64,000 nt of DNA from positions 101,737,311 through 101,801,310 of the forward strand of contig CM067082.1 of NCBI GenBank assembly GCA_034008185.1, in the 5' to 3' direction. A program made the translations under genes and the position numbers. The notes beneath the pieces were generated by a model that was given only the letters and a program-made list of their open reading frames with translations, searched no databases and had not been told where the DNA came from. Positions 34,296 to 46,391 of this stretch are shown piece after piece. This stretch comes from Gorsachius magnificus (Eukaryota > Chordata > Aves > Pelecaniformes > Ardeidae). Every line of letters starts with the position of its first letter. The first letter of the stretch is position 1.

Positions 34296-35842
34296 CTGAA
34301 ACAAACAAGTAAAAAGACCCAGCATTTCCTCCGTAATGACAGATACTCTTCCCGCCCCCCATACTAGAGTGAGACTGCATTGACAGGATGAGTGTTGTGT
34401 GTTGACTAAGCACGCGCTGCTTTTTACATCTAATTTTGGTTCCAGCATGAAAATCAACATTGCACCTGTGTTGTCCAAATGGGTGTGTGTTTCAGAGACA
34501 GACAGAGAGTAGGGAGAGCAGCCAGGATACATACCATACTCTACTTCTTCATAAAACACACGTACTACACAGAGAAATGATAATCCCTTCTTAGTGGAAA
34601 ATCCAAATTTCCAAAATGAATCCCCAAGCTAAAATGAATTACTGTAATAACTGCAATCCTCATATGAGCACTAATCGGAAAGGCGCAGCTGACCACCTGC
34701 TATGCAGCACCGCTGGCACAGCAGCACCCTGCCCCTAATTGCTACCGTGTTCAGACAGGGCTAGGTGCCCCACAAAATGAGACAGTGGTGCTGGGAAATA
34801 CGTGGACAGGAGCACAGCCTGACTGACTGTTGTACAGTCTCACTATGCACTTCTGCTGAGTGCAGCATAAAAAAAAAAAAAAAAAAAAAGGCACTACTGC
34901 AGCTCCAAACAGCAGGATGCAAAAATCTAAACCCGGGCCAAGTAATTTCTTCTGCAACTACACAGAAACACACGGGAAACGATGCAAGAGACAACAAAAT
35001 GAATTGTATGTGCCTGTGTCAGTCCAAACCCATTATCAATACAGGCTGCAAAATGAGAAAAGCAGCATTTTGACAATGCTACAGGCTGGGGCAATGTTCT
35101 TGACATACTTATAAGAAGTTATTTTATTTAATTGCCAACGAAAAAAATGCAGTTACATAATAACACGCGATAATAACCAAAATATGAAGTCACAAGATTG
35201 GCTTACAGCAACAGAGCAGGGGGGGAAAAAAAAGGGACAGTTTGTGCTTTAAATTTTGCTGCATTGTCAACGAGCCAAGAACCAAATCTGTTTTTTTTTT
35301 TTACAGGGGAGGGATGTAGCCACCGAAAATTCAGCGTGGGACTCTTCACCGCCGCCTGCGCGCATCCACATCCCAAATGATGTCAATCCCTGCCAGCACG
35401 TCGCTCATCATAATTCTACACTATTTGTTTGCTAGTGAAATTCAGCCGACAGGCCGACGGCTTAAGCCCGTAACCCACCGGGGCCCACACGCTCCACGGA
35501 GAGCCAGCCAGCCCCCCCGGCCAGCCCCCCACTCGCAGAAGCGCCCACGGACGCGGGGAGGGGTCCCGTTCCCGCACAGAGCGGCCGGCTCCGAAGCACA
35601 AAGGCGGGCACCCGCGCAGCCGGGCACGGATGACAGCGCACACCCACGACCCGCCACCGCATCTCGCCGGCCGGGCGGGGGCTGCCGGCCCCGGGAAGGG
35701 CCTTTCCCGGCGGCGAGGCCGCTGACAGCCCCCATCCCGCCTCGCACTTCGCCGCCGGGAGGCAACACCGGGTCGCGTGTCCCCCCCGCCCCCGCCTCCA
35801 CCACCCTCACACCCGCGGCCGGGCGGCACCAGCCCCTCGTAC
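34296..35842 (-). other. Putative intron 1 of the CpG-island gene
   Basis: This is the 1547-bp interval between the donor GTACGAG at 35842 and the acceptor TTTCAG at 34296, both on the minus strand. It contains an A21 run (34869-34889) and a T12 run followed by ACAG (35291-35306). Neither supports an exon. No transposon is recognised. Confidence 0.35.
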
Positions 35843-35872
35843 CTGGACAATGCCGGCCTGGGCACAGCTCAT
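35843..35872 (-). CDS. Putative first coding exon (MSCAQAGIVQ)
   Basis: On the minus strand ATG at 35872 sits in a favourable context (A at -3). It is followed by ten codons reading MSCAQAGIVQ, ending CAG directly before GTACGAG, a strong splice donor. The position inside the CpG island supports a first exon with its 5' UTR toward about 36000 or beyond. The frame is also open upstream without a stop, so the start could lie farther 5', but no closer ATG exists. The donor leaves phase 0, matching the proposed exon at 34164-34295. I cannot match the peptide to a known gene. The transcription start is not determined. Confidence 0.42.
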
Positions 35873-35940
35873 GCTCCCCGGGCGCGGGCAGGTCTCACAT
35901 CCCACACGTGCGGCTCGGGGCTCGGCGCCTGTCAGCCGAC

Positions 35941-35960
35941 AGGGAGGGAGGGAGGGAGGA
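35941..35960. repeat. GGGA short tandem run in CpG island
   Basis: Five AGGG-type units in a row in the 5' part of the island, upstream of the putative ATG on the minus strand. It is probably within the 5' UTR or core promoter. Confidence 0.85.
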
Positions 35961-36038
35961 CGGGGTGCCGGCGTGTCAGCCCCCGCCGAGCCGCACCATA
36001 GTCCAGCACCGGCTGATACGCCCGCAACGCCGCCGCGC

Positions 36039-36063
36039 TCCCTCCTCCTCCTCCTCCTCCTCC
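36039..36063. repeat. (CTC)n trinucleotide tract
   Basis: Eight consecutive CTC units inside the CpG island. On the minus strand it is a GGA/GAG tract. Read as codons it yields runs of S, L or P on plus, but no gene frame is supported there. Confidence 0.9.
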
Positions 36064-36690
36064 GCCCCGCCAGCCTCCTCCCACCCCGCCGCCTGTCGCT
36101 GGGTACCGGCCGCCCAGCCACCCACACGCCGCGGCGGGCGCCCGGCAGCGCCGCCCGGCCCGGCCCGCCTGGGCCCGCCCGGCGGCCCGCCCGGAGCAGG
36201 CCGTGGCCCCGCCGGCTTCCTCGGCCCCTCAGCCCCCCCACCTGGGGGCCGTCCGTCCCCTCCGCCACGGCAGCCCGGCGGTCCTCAGCCGATCTGGCAG
36301 GGAGCGCTCTGTGCACAGCCCCCCTCCCCGGCCGCCGACCCGGCCCACCCCACGCGGGGGCAGCCACCCTGCTGGCACACGGAGGCAGAACAATTAACCC
36401 CTTTCTCCTTTCGCCCCCTTCGCTCAGGCCTGCAGACCCCCACCCTCCCGCCAGCGCCTCAGTCTCCGGGGCGATCGCCAACGCCTCTTCCCCACACACC
36501 GAGGCAAGGCTCTGGGGAGCGCTGCCGCTCCAGCAGCCGAACGCCCCCCCTGGGGAGCACGCACCCTTCCACCCCCTTATCTCCAGCCTCTCCCCGTCTC
36601 TTCTTCTGGACGGCGCTTTGCGAACTGCGCCGCCGGGCAAAGGAAACCGCGGCACCACTGCTAGGAAGGAAGCGCGTTTTAAAATGCAGT

Positions 36691-37890
36691 TAAGGATCTG
36701 GGCAGAGGTCCTACACGCTCACTTCTCTCACAGGTCTTGCGTTTGTCCTACCCCTGGGCGAATCTGCTCACCAAAAATAGACCAGGAGTGCTGCTGGGGC
36801 AGCAGGGAGCAGCAGCTTCCACCAGCAACACGCTCTCTCTGCGCCCACCCACCTGTTAAAAGGGCTGAAGATGAGCTCTTCATGTCACTGGAAGAGGGGA
36901 AAAGAGAGAACGACCCTGCAGAGGCCTGCTAGCCCCCTCACCTCATTTTTCTAGATAGAAAGTGGGTTTAGATACTAGCATTTTTTTTTTAGCCATCCTA
37001 TTGGAGTGGATCCCTCCCCCCACACACACTACTTAATACATCAATTTTTCAAGAGTCTTCTAGATCTTAGGTTGTATCCTGAAGCAAAGGCATGTTGATA
37101 AAAGGCACAAATACGCCCAGTAACCTATCACAACTGAAGCTAAATTTTGTTTCTAAAACCATCTTTGCGTCTTCCACTCATACAAATTTCATTGGAACCA
37201 AAGATTAACTGTGCTTAGTATCAGTTCAAGAAATATTTTTTCTTCTCATTTTCTAATCAACACACTGAAATATTTCCAGAGATGTTGTGGCCTCTAATGT
37301 CCACTTGATCATCTCATTCCCTTTCTTAAAGAGATGAAGCAGGAGAAATTAGAACCCAGTATCAGCAGAAACCTCAGAAGAAAAAAATCAAAATTAATTT
37401 GGGAGGGAGAATGACTTGGTATTTTATGTCTTTAGCAAAAAAAGAAATATATCTACAATCAGAATGACCGGAATGCAAGACCAGTGAGCAGGCTAGTCCC
37501 CCGTGCAGTCGGAGTGGAAAGAAAGGGGGGCCCATCCCAAAGCCACACCAGCTCTTGCCTGGGAGCGAGGCAGACCAAAAGACATACCAGGCCATGAAGG
37601 CCACACAAACAAATTATTATGCATCTCAGGACAAGTCTGTGTGCAAATGCAACCCTCTGCAGGTGTTCTGCGAAATTCAGTCGGTGTTTGAGCAAGCGCA
37701 CTGTCTCTCCTCATCCAGCGAGGCCACCCACTGATCATGAATTGCAGTAGATCATGCTAAGAAATACCTACAGACGCCTCCAGCCAGATACTTGCCTGTT
37801 TTAAAGCTGTATGTCAATGCTGACACCGAAACCGCTCGTGGTAGCCACGCGCTTTTGCTCTCACACTTTGAAAGTCTAAATAAGAAGGAA
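36691..37890. other. Island flank and unassigned open frame
   Basis: No gene is confirmed. A minus-strand donor-like GAG|GTGAGG at 36941 could belong to an alternative upstream exon. At 37468-37734 the plus strand has an 88-codon stop-to-stop frame that is protein-like in composition (for example QVFCEIQSVFEQAHCLSSSS) but has no early ATG and no good acceptor. It is discussed as a finding. Confidence 0.5.
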
Positions 37891-38020
37891 TGAAATAAAG
37901 ATGAGGGAGGGAGTCAGAGGCATGGAAAGGTGAAGGAATTTGCCCAGAGGTCAAACAGCAAGTTGCTGGAAGAGAGCAGAGAACCGACCCAAGACTCCTC
38001 ACACTTGACTCATTGCCCCC
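37891..38020 (-). mobile_element. MIR-type SINE (antisense)
   Basis: The plus strand reads the complement side of MIR in order: AAAGATGAGGGAGGGAGTCAGAG, then GTGAAGGAATTTGCCCAGAGGTC, then AAACAGCAAGTTGCTGGAAGAGAGCAGAG, then ACCCAAGACTCCTCACACTTGA. These correspond to the consensus words for AGATGAGGAAACTGAGGC, GACTTGCCCAAGGTCAC, CACAGCTAGTAAGTGGCAGAG and CAGGTCTCCTGACTCC. The core region is covered. Divergence is high, as expected for this Mesozoic family. Confidence 0.8.
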
Positions 38021-41000
38021 TCTGAGCTTTTCCCCGACTCCTTCTGCTCACATGGGTTACTGGTGGTATTCTACATCATGTATTAACCTCAGACATGCAT
38101 CTCACCTTCAAAGGTGGACGCATACGCTCGTTCCATTCAAAGACATTAAGTTAGCTAAAGCAGAAAAAAAAATCAATAGACACACATGCTCTAAACCAGT
38201 CTAAATCCAGCGACTCAAACTCCAAGCTTGATTCTGAGTTGTAGAGGCAGCTTAATATTATGGGTGCGCAAGGAGGAGCCGAAACCCCCATCAGCACATT
38301 TCAGGACCATAAGACGAAGCACAAGGCCTTGCCATGCTCTGTAGACCTGGGGAGAGGAGCTCCTTTAAGGAGGCCTGGGCACATGCTTTCCTCTTCGCTA
38401 GCTACCACCCTTGCTTTCCTTTCAGACTAAAAAGAACATCCTGAATCTCTCACATGAGAAGGAAGTTGAAAATTGTCTCCTGTTGGAATCTGAGTAAAAC
38501 CAGGGAGATCAAAATTAAGATCAAGAGGCAAACTGCATACCCACCCCCTGTAGATATACATTCAAATATTGAGCAGAAGACAAATGTGGCAAGCAATTCA
38601 GAAAATGAACTAGGCTTTTGCCCTCCTGTTCCTCAAAAGAAGGAAATTACACACATTGGAAATAAAGTGGTTTCCATTGTAACTTTGCATTTTACTGAAA
38701 AGGAGGAGAGTTGCATAATGCATAAGGAGCTTTAAAATTAGACTAAACTTTGGCAGTTCAGATGCTTATCTGTATTATAAACAAACCTCTGAATTTTATA
38801 TGCCTACCTATTATGTGCTTCCCAACCTCCCACAGACAAAGCAAAACAGCAAGTTTTGCTGTCCCACAGGCCTGTCGACAAACTTCTGGTACCTTTTCAG
38901 CCATGAGCTAAGGCATACTCATGCCTCAGGACATGTCTACAAGACAGCATAAGGTGAAGATGATTTGGGCAGCCAGTGACCAAGATGTACGTCTGTTTTG
39001 CAGGGAATTTTGAAGAATTTTGGCAGCCAGAGTGTAGTCCTGCAAAAGCAAGAAATAGGAGCAGGAAAAATTTAGCTTGGAGAGGGTGGAAAAAGTGAGA
39101 TGAAGCAACTGTATCTTTCCCTACCAAATATTGCTGAGCAACACACACCTACACTCTTGACTTGGTGCAGGACAGATGCCACTGCATCTCAAAAACATGT
39201 TATTCTGGTGGCTCATTCATGGCTGTTATGTATTAGAGGAACTTTGTATAGCATAGTATTTTGAACAGCTTCTAGTTATTTTTAAAATGCTCTGATGAAA
39301 TAAGTGAATAACTGGTAAATTTTAAGTTATTCTTAACAAATGTCAGGTATACCTTTATCTGGAAAAACAGACAAATATGGTGGTCATCATGTTACAGCCA
39401 ATAAAAAACCCAAACACCAATGTCCTTCTCTGCAAGACTCTTGAGCTGATCTGAGTGATGGCTTGAGTAAGGCTCTCACAGGGTTTACTCATATCTTGCA
39501 TTTGTAGGGGGCCAGGTGCAAAGAGACCAAACTTCTCCTAAAAAAGCTTTTCTGAAAGAAGTGACCAGCCTCTAAATCCTCTACTAAGCATGCTCCTGCC
39601 TTAAAGCTGTGTACAGCCTGTAACTTCAAACTGTTTAAGGTTTATATTGCCCTTTTAATCTGTCAAACAGAGTGCAGCCATTATTCTGCCACTAGCCCTG
39701 GATGGCCACTGTATGAGTAAAGACTGGATGACTGATAAATGGAAATCCACCACCCTGGCAGAAGACACTGTGTTGTCAGGGCTGTTTAACAGTTCAGGTG
39801 CACATTTGGGCATATCCTAAGTTTTTACGCTAGATTCACCTCCAGCTGAGCTAGATGTCATCCTGCAAGATAGTATTCACTGAATTTTACCAATAAACAC
39901 AATTTTTGCCTAATAAAGAGACCGACTCAGATGATATAGGACAGCATTTCTAGATGTTAAGCTCATTTACGTCCGAGTGATATCCTCATACCTGGCTCAC
40001 ATGGCTTCTCATTTTGGATTATTCGCTCTGTTGGGACTCAGAACTCTGTTATTGACTTTGACACACACAGATTGTCTTTAAAAAGGCACTTGGCTGATGC
40101 TGTCTAATGTCTTTTACTGTATTTTGCCTTACACGGGTTACACTATGCTTATGCATAGCAGTGGGTACTTATCTAATGTAGGTGCTAGGACTTCAGGCTC
40201 TATCAGAGTATTTTCTTTAAGCAGCTCTTAGGACGAGCTGCCTTTTTCTTAAACACTAATCCTTCCTTCTTGGCAGCCCAGATATGAACATTTGGGGAGG
40301 CCATAACAGACACTCTCCTAGAAGATATGACCAAGGATTATAACAGCCAGGGAATGACATGGGACAGGTCCAAGCAAGATTTCTGCCCTAGCAGGACTAC
40401 AACCCCTATAGCTACCAACCATCTTCCCTGCAGGAGCGGGCACAGCATGCTATGCAACAGCCTGAACTCCATGCCCTTTTCATCCTGGGTGTACAGAGGA
40501 GTTTTTTTACACAGGTACTGAATTACTGGAGCATTTACCCAACTCTGTCAAAAGAATTCCAGCCCTTTGGCTGCAATCATTTGCATGGCCTGATTTTTGC
40601 AGTTTCACCTAATTGTTTTACATGTAAATATACACTGGTTTGACGTTTGTCCCTGTTAAGTTCACTTTCCTCTACCTCGATTCTCTTTCTGGAGCAAATG
40701 CTAACCAGCTTCAAAATAGGAGGTTAAATATTAGCATCCCTGGCAGAAGAGAGACACAGTGATTATGAAACATGGGCAAACATACTGCATATTTTTTCCT
40801 GCATAAAGCCTATGATAATCCTACTAAGAGGCCAACTATTTTTACAAATAAGGCTCCACTTAAAGAAAAAAAACTATTCATAAAGCATGCTCAATGGCAC
40901 AATGATTGAGCCCATATCCCAACAGGTTGTTCTGCCAGCAATTAAATTATTTAGATGGATGTCCCCGTAGCTCCTTCGATATGTCCAGTGAATGGTGAGT

Positions 41001-44000
41001 TCATATCACAGTTTCTTCTTCCACACCAGGGAAATGGAGGTGGGAATATGCATTATCAGGGTCTCTTCTCCTCTACCTGCTGTCACAAAACTTAGAAGAA
41101 CTTTGTATATTTGAGATTCCTGCATTTAATGTGCGTGAGAGGTCTCAGCCAGTTCAAAGATTACATGGACTGCATATAGTCAGACACTTGAAGTAATTAT
41201 GCAAGTCTTCTCTTTGGAATCCATGCTAGAAGAGGGGGATAAGTGTCTCATTGTCCATGAAAAAGTCAGGGGTCTACAGCATAACTGAACAATGAAGCCA
41301 GGAGAGAAGCTTCAGGTTTTGCTCTGCACCCAATTCCCTATCTGGTGGTCCCACCCCTTCCCACCAAGGCTTTCACCAGTTCTTTTAGTACCCTCTGTTT
41401 TGCTGGGTTAGTTTTCTACTAGCTGAACTGGAGGCGGACCAACACCTCCCACTGGTACATTGGAGAAAGAGGTGAAAGCACTTGGACAGCAAGAGGGGAA
41501 AAAAAAAAGAGATTTCCCCTCCATCGGGCAATTAAGCCTGTTGGATCGGCTCAGGCTTCTCATGACATCTCTCCCAGACTGAACTGGAAGAGGATCAAGC
41601 CCAAGACAAGCAGGGGTATTCCTCTTCCCTTGTGAAAGCATACCAAGCCAAAATCACTGCATACTCGGTAGGGTAGTAAGATGAGACTGTTGCTGCCTGC
41701 ATCCAGGCCTTGGAAATTTTTTTTTAAGATGCCAAATGCTCAGTTGTTCTGGCCTCCCTCTTAAAGGCTTCCAGACAAATCACTAGTAATTTACTTGTTT
41801 CTCAACACTGGCCCACCACTGAGTAGCAGGCCTGTTTTAACTAGGTTGGAGGGAATAGAGGAGCTCATTGTCCACACTCATTTGGCTGATAAACAATTCA
41901 ATAGTAACAGAGGACTGAATTAACAGATGATGGCAGATGGGTTTATGGAATAGGGAGGGACTGAGAGAGAGGTTATGTTGAGAGAGCAGAAGGATTGGAA
42001 AAAGATCAACCAAAAATGGGCCAGCATGTTAAGCCATATGTCTCTTCTAAACATTTTTTCTGCTCTTGTTGTTTGATTGTCACAGTGCTTCCTAACTATC
42101 TGTTGTTTTGTTCTGAGATTTTCAGGGGGGTTTTTTGCAGGCAATGCTTCCCAAGAGTCCAAACGAGCAATACCACGCATACTCCATTTTGTATGGGGTG
42201 AATACCTTTGTTATTTTTACAGTTACATATACTCACAATGATATGAATACATCTAGAGTAAGCACAGATCCACAGCCACCCTCGGTAGTTCTGCAATGTC
42301 ATATCCACCTCCCCATGCAAATACTGTGAAGACAAGTCTGGCATGGGTTCAGTTGCCACTGTCTTCCCTCATCTGTCAGTCTATCCTACTAATAAAAGGA
42401 AAAAGAAGTGGATATGTACTTAGATGGCATATCCCTTCCAACTGCAGCCAAAAGAACCTACCATGAAACGTCTTAATCACTCAGGACAGATGTCCTGAGT
42501 TTATATGCAGCCCTCTGCAACATTTCTGACAGCCTTTGATTGATATCAACCATGCTTTCAGTGACCAATAATAAAACACCATCTTGAATCCCCACCCCAA
42601 AGCTGGCAAAATTAAACTAAGCTGTCTGGTCCTCAAATACCTAATTATTCTATACCCCAAACCATATCAATTTTCTTAAAAAATTGTTACTGTACTGAAT
42701 GGGAGAAAAGGACAACAGGAAGACAAAAGCAGTAAGATACAATACCCCTCCCAAAGCTGCATTATAACTGTTTACAACCTTCCTCCCTAGCACCCTAATG
42801 TAGCCATCTGGCTGTTTCCCCATCTCCTGCATGATCACTCCCTTTTCAGTTTGCAGCCAGCAAGTCCCGGGGCTTTATTCAAGGTGTTGCTGGCCCTACA
42901 ACATTAGCTGCTGCTCCTCCTGGCTGGAAGTGCTACCAGCTCTCCTGCTTGAACCCTGCACCCCTGTTTGAGCCCTGCCTGCTCCTCAAGCTCTGCTGTT
43001 GCACACCATGCTCTTGCCCTTGCTCTGCCAGCTCTTCTAGCTAATCATGAAAGCTTTGCTTGTAGCTGCTGTTCTTTATCAGCATTTCAGTTCCAAGGTC
43101 TCCATACCAAGGTCTCTGCAGACATAGCAATTCCTTTTAGTCCTCAGCCCCCCAGACTGACACCTGAAATCATGTAGACAGACTTTAAATTATGCCACCA
43201 CATCACTGTACCTGCTGGATACTGAGAAACTACTACTCCATATAAATGATTTGCCTACATCTGCCTTTGAACTACAAGTGACATGACTGAGACAGCACTC
43301 AGGTAGGAAGACTGAGGGCCAGGTTTACAAAAGTTAGATATACCAGCATGCAGGAACTCTTTGGCATCTGCTAGGTTTACAGAGAACCTTTTCCTGCCTT
43401 TAAATGCTTACAAAATTTCTGATCTCTAATTACAACCAACACATAGATGTACAAGGAATTCTTGCTGCAGAGAAGTTCCTGAAGTTTTCAGGCATAGCTC
43501 CCTTCTCTTGCAAGTTGCATGAATTACACCAGGGATGTTCATTAGCTCCAGCAAACATTTCAGCAGTTTTAAACTTAAAGGTCAGCCCAAAAAAAAAATC
43601 ACAAGCAATGCTTATGCTCAGCGAGAAGTACAAGTAATTTCTTTGCTTTCAGAACTTAGTCTTAAAAAGACATTACCATTAGATGTTAGCTGCCTTAAAA
43701 GCTAATGACCAGGAAAAATAGCAGTTATATCTATACATAAAATAAACATGTATGTTATGTGCCACTGAAAAATACATCAACACAAGAGAAACATCAGGTC
43801 TACTACATGTACACAAACACAGTACAAATCCTGTCTTCTCATGAATACATGCAAAGTAGCAGCAAAATTTTGGCCTCAGCAGTTCTGTGCAACTTGAGCT
43901 ATACCTGAGATTTCCTTCTGTACTTATGCTCAACATCTTTAATACTATCTGTTCTCTGAAGCACAGCACTGAGAAAGTCCACATTCATGGCTCCAGTTCA

Positions 44001-46289
44001 CATCTAAGGTAAACTTTAGAGAAGTTGCTCCTCCCCCAGCGGCTCTACATCCAGCCCAGCATCAGGGAGTTGGCGAGGGTGCACGTCTGGCTCGCACAGT
44101 ACTAGCGGAGACTATTCTCTATGGGGAACTCAGCAAATGAGCTGTTAATAATGCACCAGCCTTGCAATTCAGCTGCATTGTCTCTGCAAAGCTAACAGGA
44201 GTAAAAAGCAATAAAAACTGTTTTGACACTGTTAGCAGATGTGACTGACTACACACTGTTCTATTAAGTAGGAGTTGCACATGTTACATCCTAGAGCTGA
44301 ACTATACACAGTTTGAAACAGAAGAAGCAGGGACAGAATTATGGACAAGTCATGTACAGCAGCAGCTGTGTGCCATGTGTACAGGGCAAGCATCTAGGAT
44401 TGATTTCTGAGCCCCATAAGTCAGTACGGATGGTGTACCTGTGTCTCTACAAACTACCAAGACACTGCAGTGATTCTTTCTGTAAGACTAATGATACAGA
44501 GTACTTGCATTTTCCTGCCAGCATGAGTTTTTACAGAAGGGACAAGACTAAGTGCCAGGAGTGGGGTCTAAATCCAAGGTAAAAGTGGCATCTGGTGGGA
44601 AAAGGAGACTGGATCCAGAAGAAAGAATGTTTAAGAGTCACTCAACACCCAGAGCTTGAGTATGTTCATTAAAGTGTTTTTCTGCCTTTGATATCTTCCA
44701 CTCTTAAAAGCATTTTAACCTGCAGTTGAAATAAGCATTATCCCCATAGGGCTAAATTCAGATATATCACAGTGCTTTATATGTAGAATAATTCATTACT
44801 GAGACCAAAAATCTGTCCCTAATTATGAAAAGTATCAATATCAAAATTTCAGCATTACCTTGAGATACACACAGAGGAAGACTTAATTCCTACACGAGCA
44901 CACATTCTAGTGTTCTTGCACTTCCCAGCCAAGTAGTAAACTATTGCTGGTTTCAGTTTTAACATTTGAGATAAACTGTAATATAATTAACATTTCTTAA
45001 ATGTTATTTAATGCCTTTTAAAAAGTCTAAAAAAATTAATTTCCTTTTGACTAATATCTCCCAGGCTTCATACTTCAGAGCAGTAATAAGAAAGTACCTG
45101 AAAGGAGGGGGTCTGGCTTCACTATAATCCAATGATTTTCAATAAAGCTTGTACACATCTGGCCATAGATGGTTTGGTTTTGTGTATACAATCAAAGATT
45201 TAAAGAAGAGAGCATAAATACAGTTTCCACCAGTTAGCCAGTGCTGTCTGGATAACATCCATATAGACCAGAGTTCATCATGGACATCAGGACTCACTCA
45301 TCTTTGGCCCGTACCAATACTCTCCAGGGTGTAGGGTGGCACATATGTCCTCAGCTATGGTTGAGTATGGCAAGAACTTATCCCACAACAATTTTTCAGC
45401 TGCAATCCATTGTCCAAGAGCACTACCCTTCAACACAAATTTCCCTCAGTTTACAAACTTTCACATTCCTCACTGCCACTGCAAGTTGCCACTCCTGGGA
45501 AGCCTGGGGCAGCGAAAAGGAACACGGCTTTTCCTGGTAAATTGTATCCCACTGGCAGGCTATTTTTTTTTTTACCTAGCTGATCAGATCCTAAGTCTGA
45601 CCTACAGAAAGCTGCAACATTTCTCCTGGAAAGTGACTCCTACCAAAAATAACACACTACCAAAAATAAAGTTCATAATGCAACATCCCTTTTACTCCTA
45701 AAGCTAGCTGAGACACCCTGCCTGATGTTCAGGTGCTTCTGGGTAATAGTGCAAGAGCCTTAGGACAGGAGTTATTTTTTATATCGCTGCTTTAAATAGC
45801 ATGGTGATATTTTTAGTTTTACTGTACTCTTACACTGTATAAAATTGTATTCTTTTAAAATAACTTCTGCAGCACCAGGTTCCGTGCTGTGGAAGGAAAA
45901 CTGAATTAAACTTCACACAATATTTTTGTGACTCCGATGCTTTATAGAAAAATGTACTGTGCATCCAATATTCTCTCAAATTTCTCCTTTGATCAAAGTG
46001 TTTCTGATAATTTTCAGCTTTAACCCAAAATAATGACTTGTGACACCTAATATGGGTCAAGACAAGCAAACTAAATACAATCAGGAATACATAAAGGGAA
46101 AGAAGGATTATTGCAAAAGAATCCCATGATTTTGGCCAGTTCCCAGCATCACTAATAGAATTATTCTCTTTCTAAAGCACTATATTTCAGTCCCATAGGA
46201 AATGTGACTGTTTCACCTATTGTTGGAATGCACTGGAAGATATTGCAGCCAGATGACAACAGATGTCTGGTGACCACGCTGCAACTCCA
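38021..46289. other. Non-coding stretch, no gene seen
   Basis: Nothing in these 8 kb supports an exon or RNA gene. The part 42860-43060 is a CTG/CTC-rich, weakly repetitive segment. A small CpG cluster lies at 44040-44120 (six sites in about 80 bp) and is followed by a non-repetitive AT-rich block to about 44280. The open frames at 41408-41641, 42096-42359 and 45336-45701 have no domain or splice support. Confidence 0.65.
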
Positions 46290-46391
46290 GATACTGGCTC
46301 TGTCAGACTTCCCGTATAGCCTTGGGTAAATACTTCAATCTACCTGCTGTGTCTGTTCCTTATGTGTAAAAATGAAAATATAGCTTTACCC
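46290..46391 (+). mobile_element. MIR-type SINE fragment
   Basis: The plus strand reads AGATACTGGCTCTGTCAGAC, TATAGCCTTGGGTAAATACTTCAATCTACCTG, then CTGTGTCTGTTCCTTATGTGTAAAAATGAAAATA. This follows the MIR core order (GTGTGACCTTGGGCAAGTCACTTAACCTCTCTG, then TCAGTTTCCTCATCTGTAAAATGGGGATA). It is diverged and incomplete at the 3' end. Confidence 0.78.

Larger units (their letters stand above)
35330..36690. promoter_or_regulatory. CpG island promoter
   Basis: CpG density and GC content rise sharply at about 35330-35440 and fall again near 36680. The island contains many GC boxes (GGCGGG and its complement), a (CTC)n tract and a GGGA tract, with no TATA box. This is the typical architecture of a broad vertebrate housekeeping or developmental promoter. 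Inside it a minus-strand exon with a strong donor is visible, and no comparably strong plus-strand donor was found, so transcription toward lower coordinates is favoured. The long open frames covering the island on both strands (for example 35377-36693 and 35850-36932) result from scarce stop codons in GC-rich DNA and are not genes. Confidence 0.88.

Noticed and set aside
35377..36932. Very long open frames on both strands (up to 438 codons) in the GC-rich centre
   Set aside because: They overlap each other in several frames and on opposite strands, are Pro/Arg/Ala-rich and coincide exactly with the CpG island, where stop codons are rare. No domain is visible.
42900..43060. CTG/CTC-rich segment as an LTR or minisatellite
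   Set aside because: Only loose similarity between units, no fixed period and no LTR ends.
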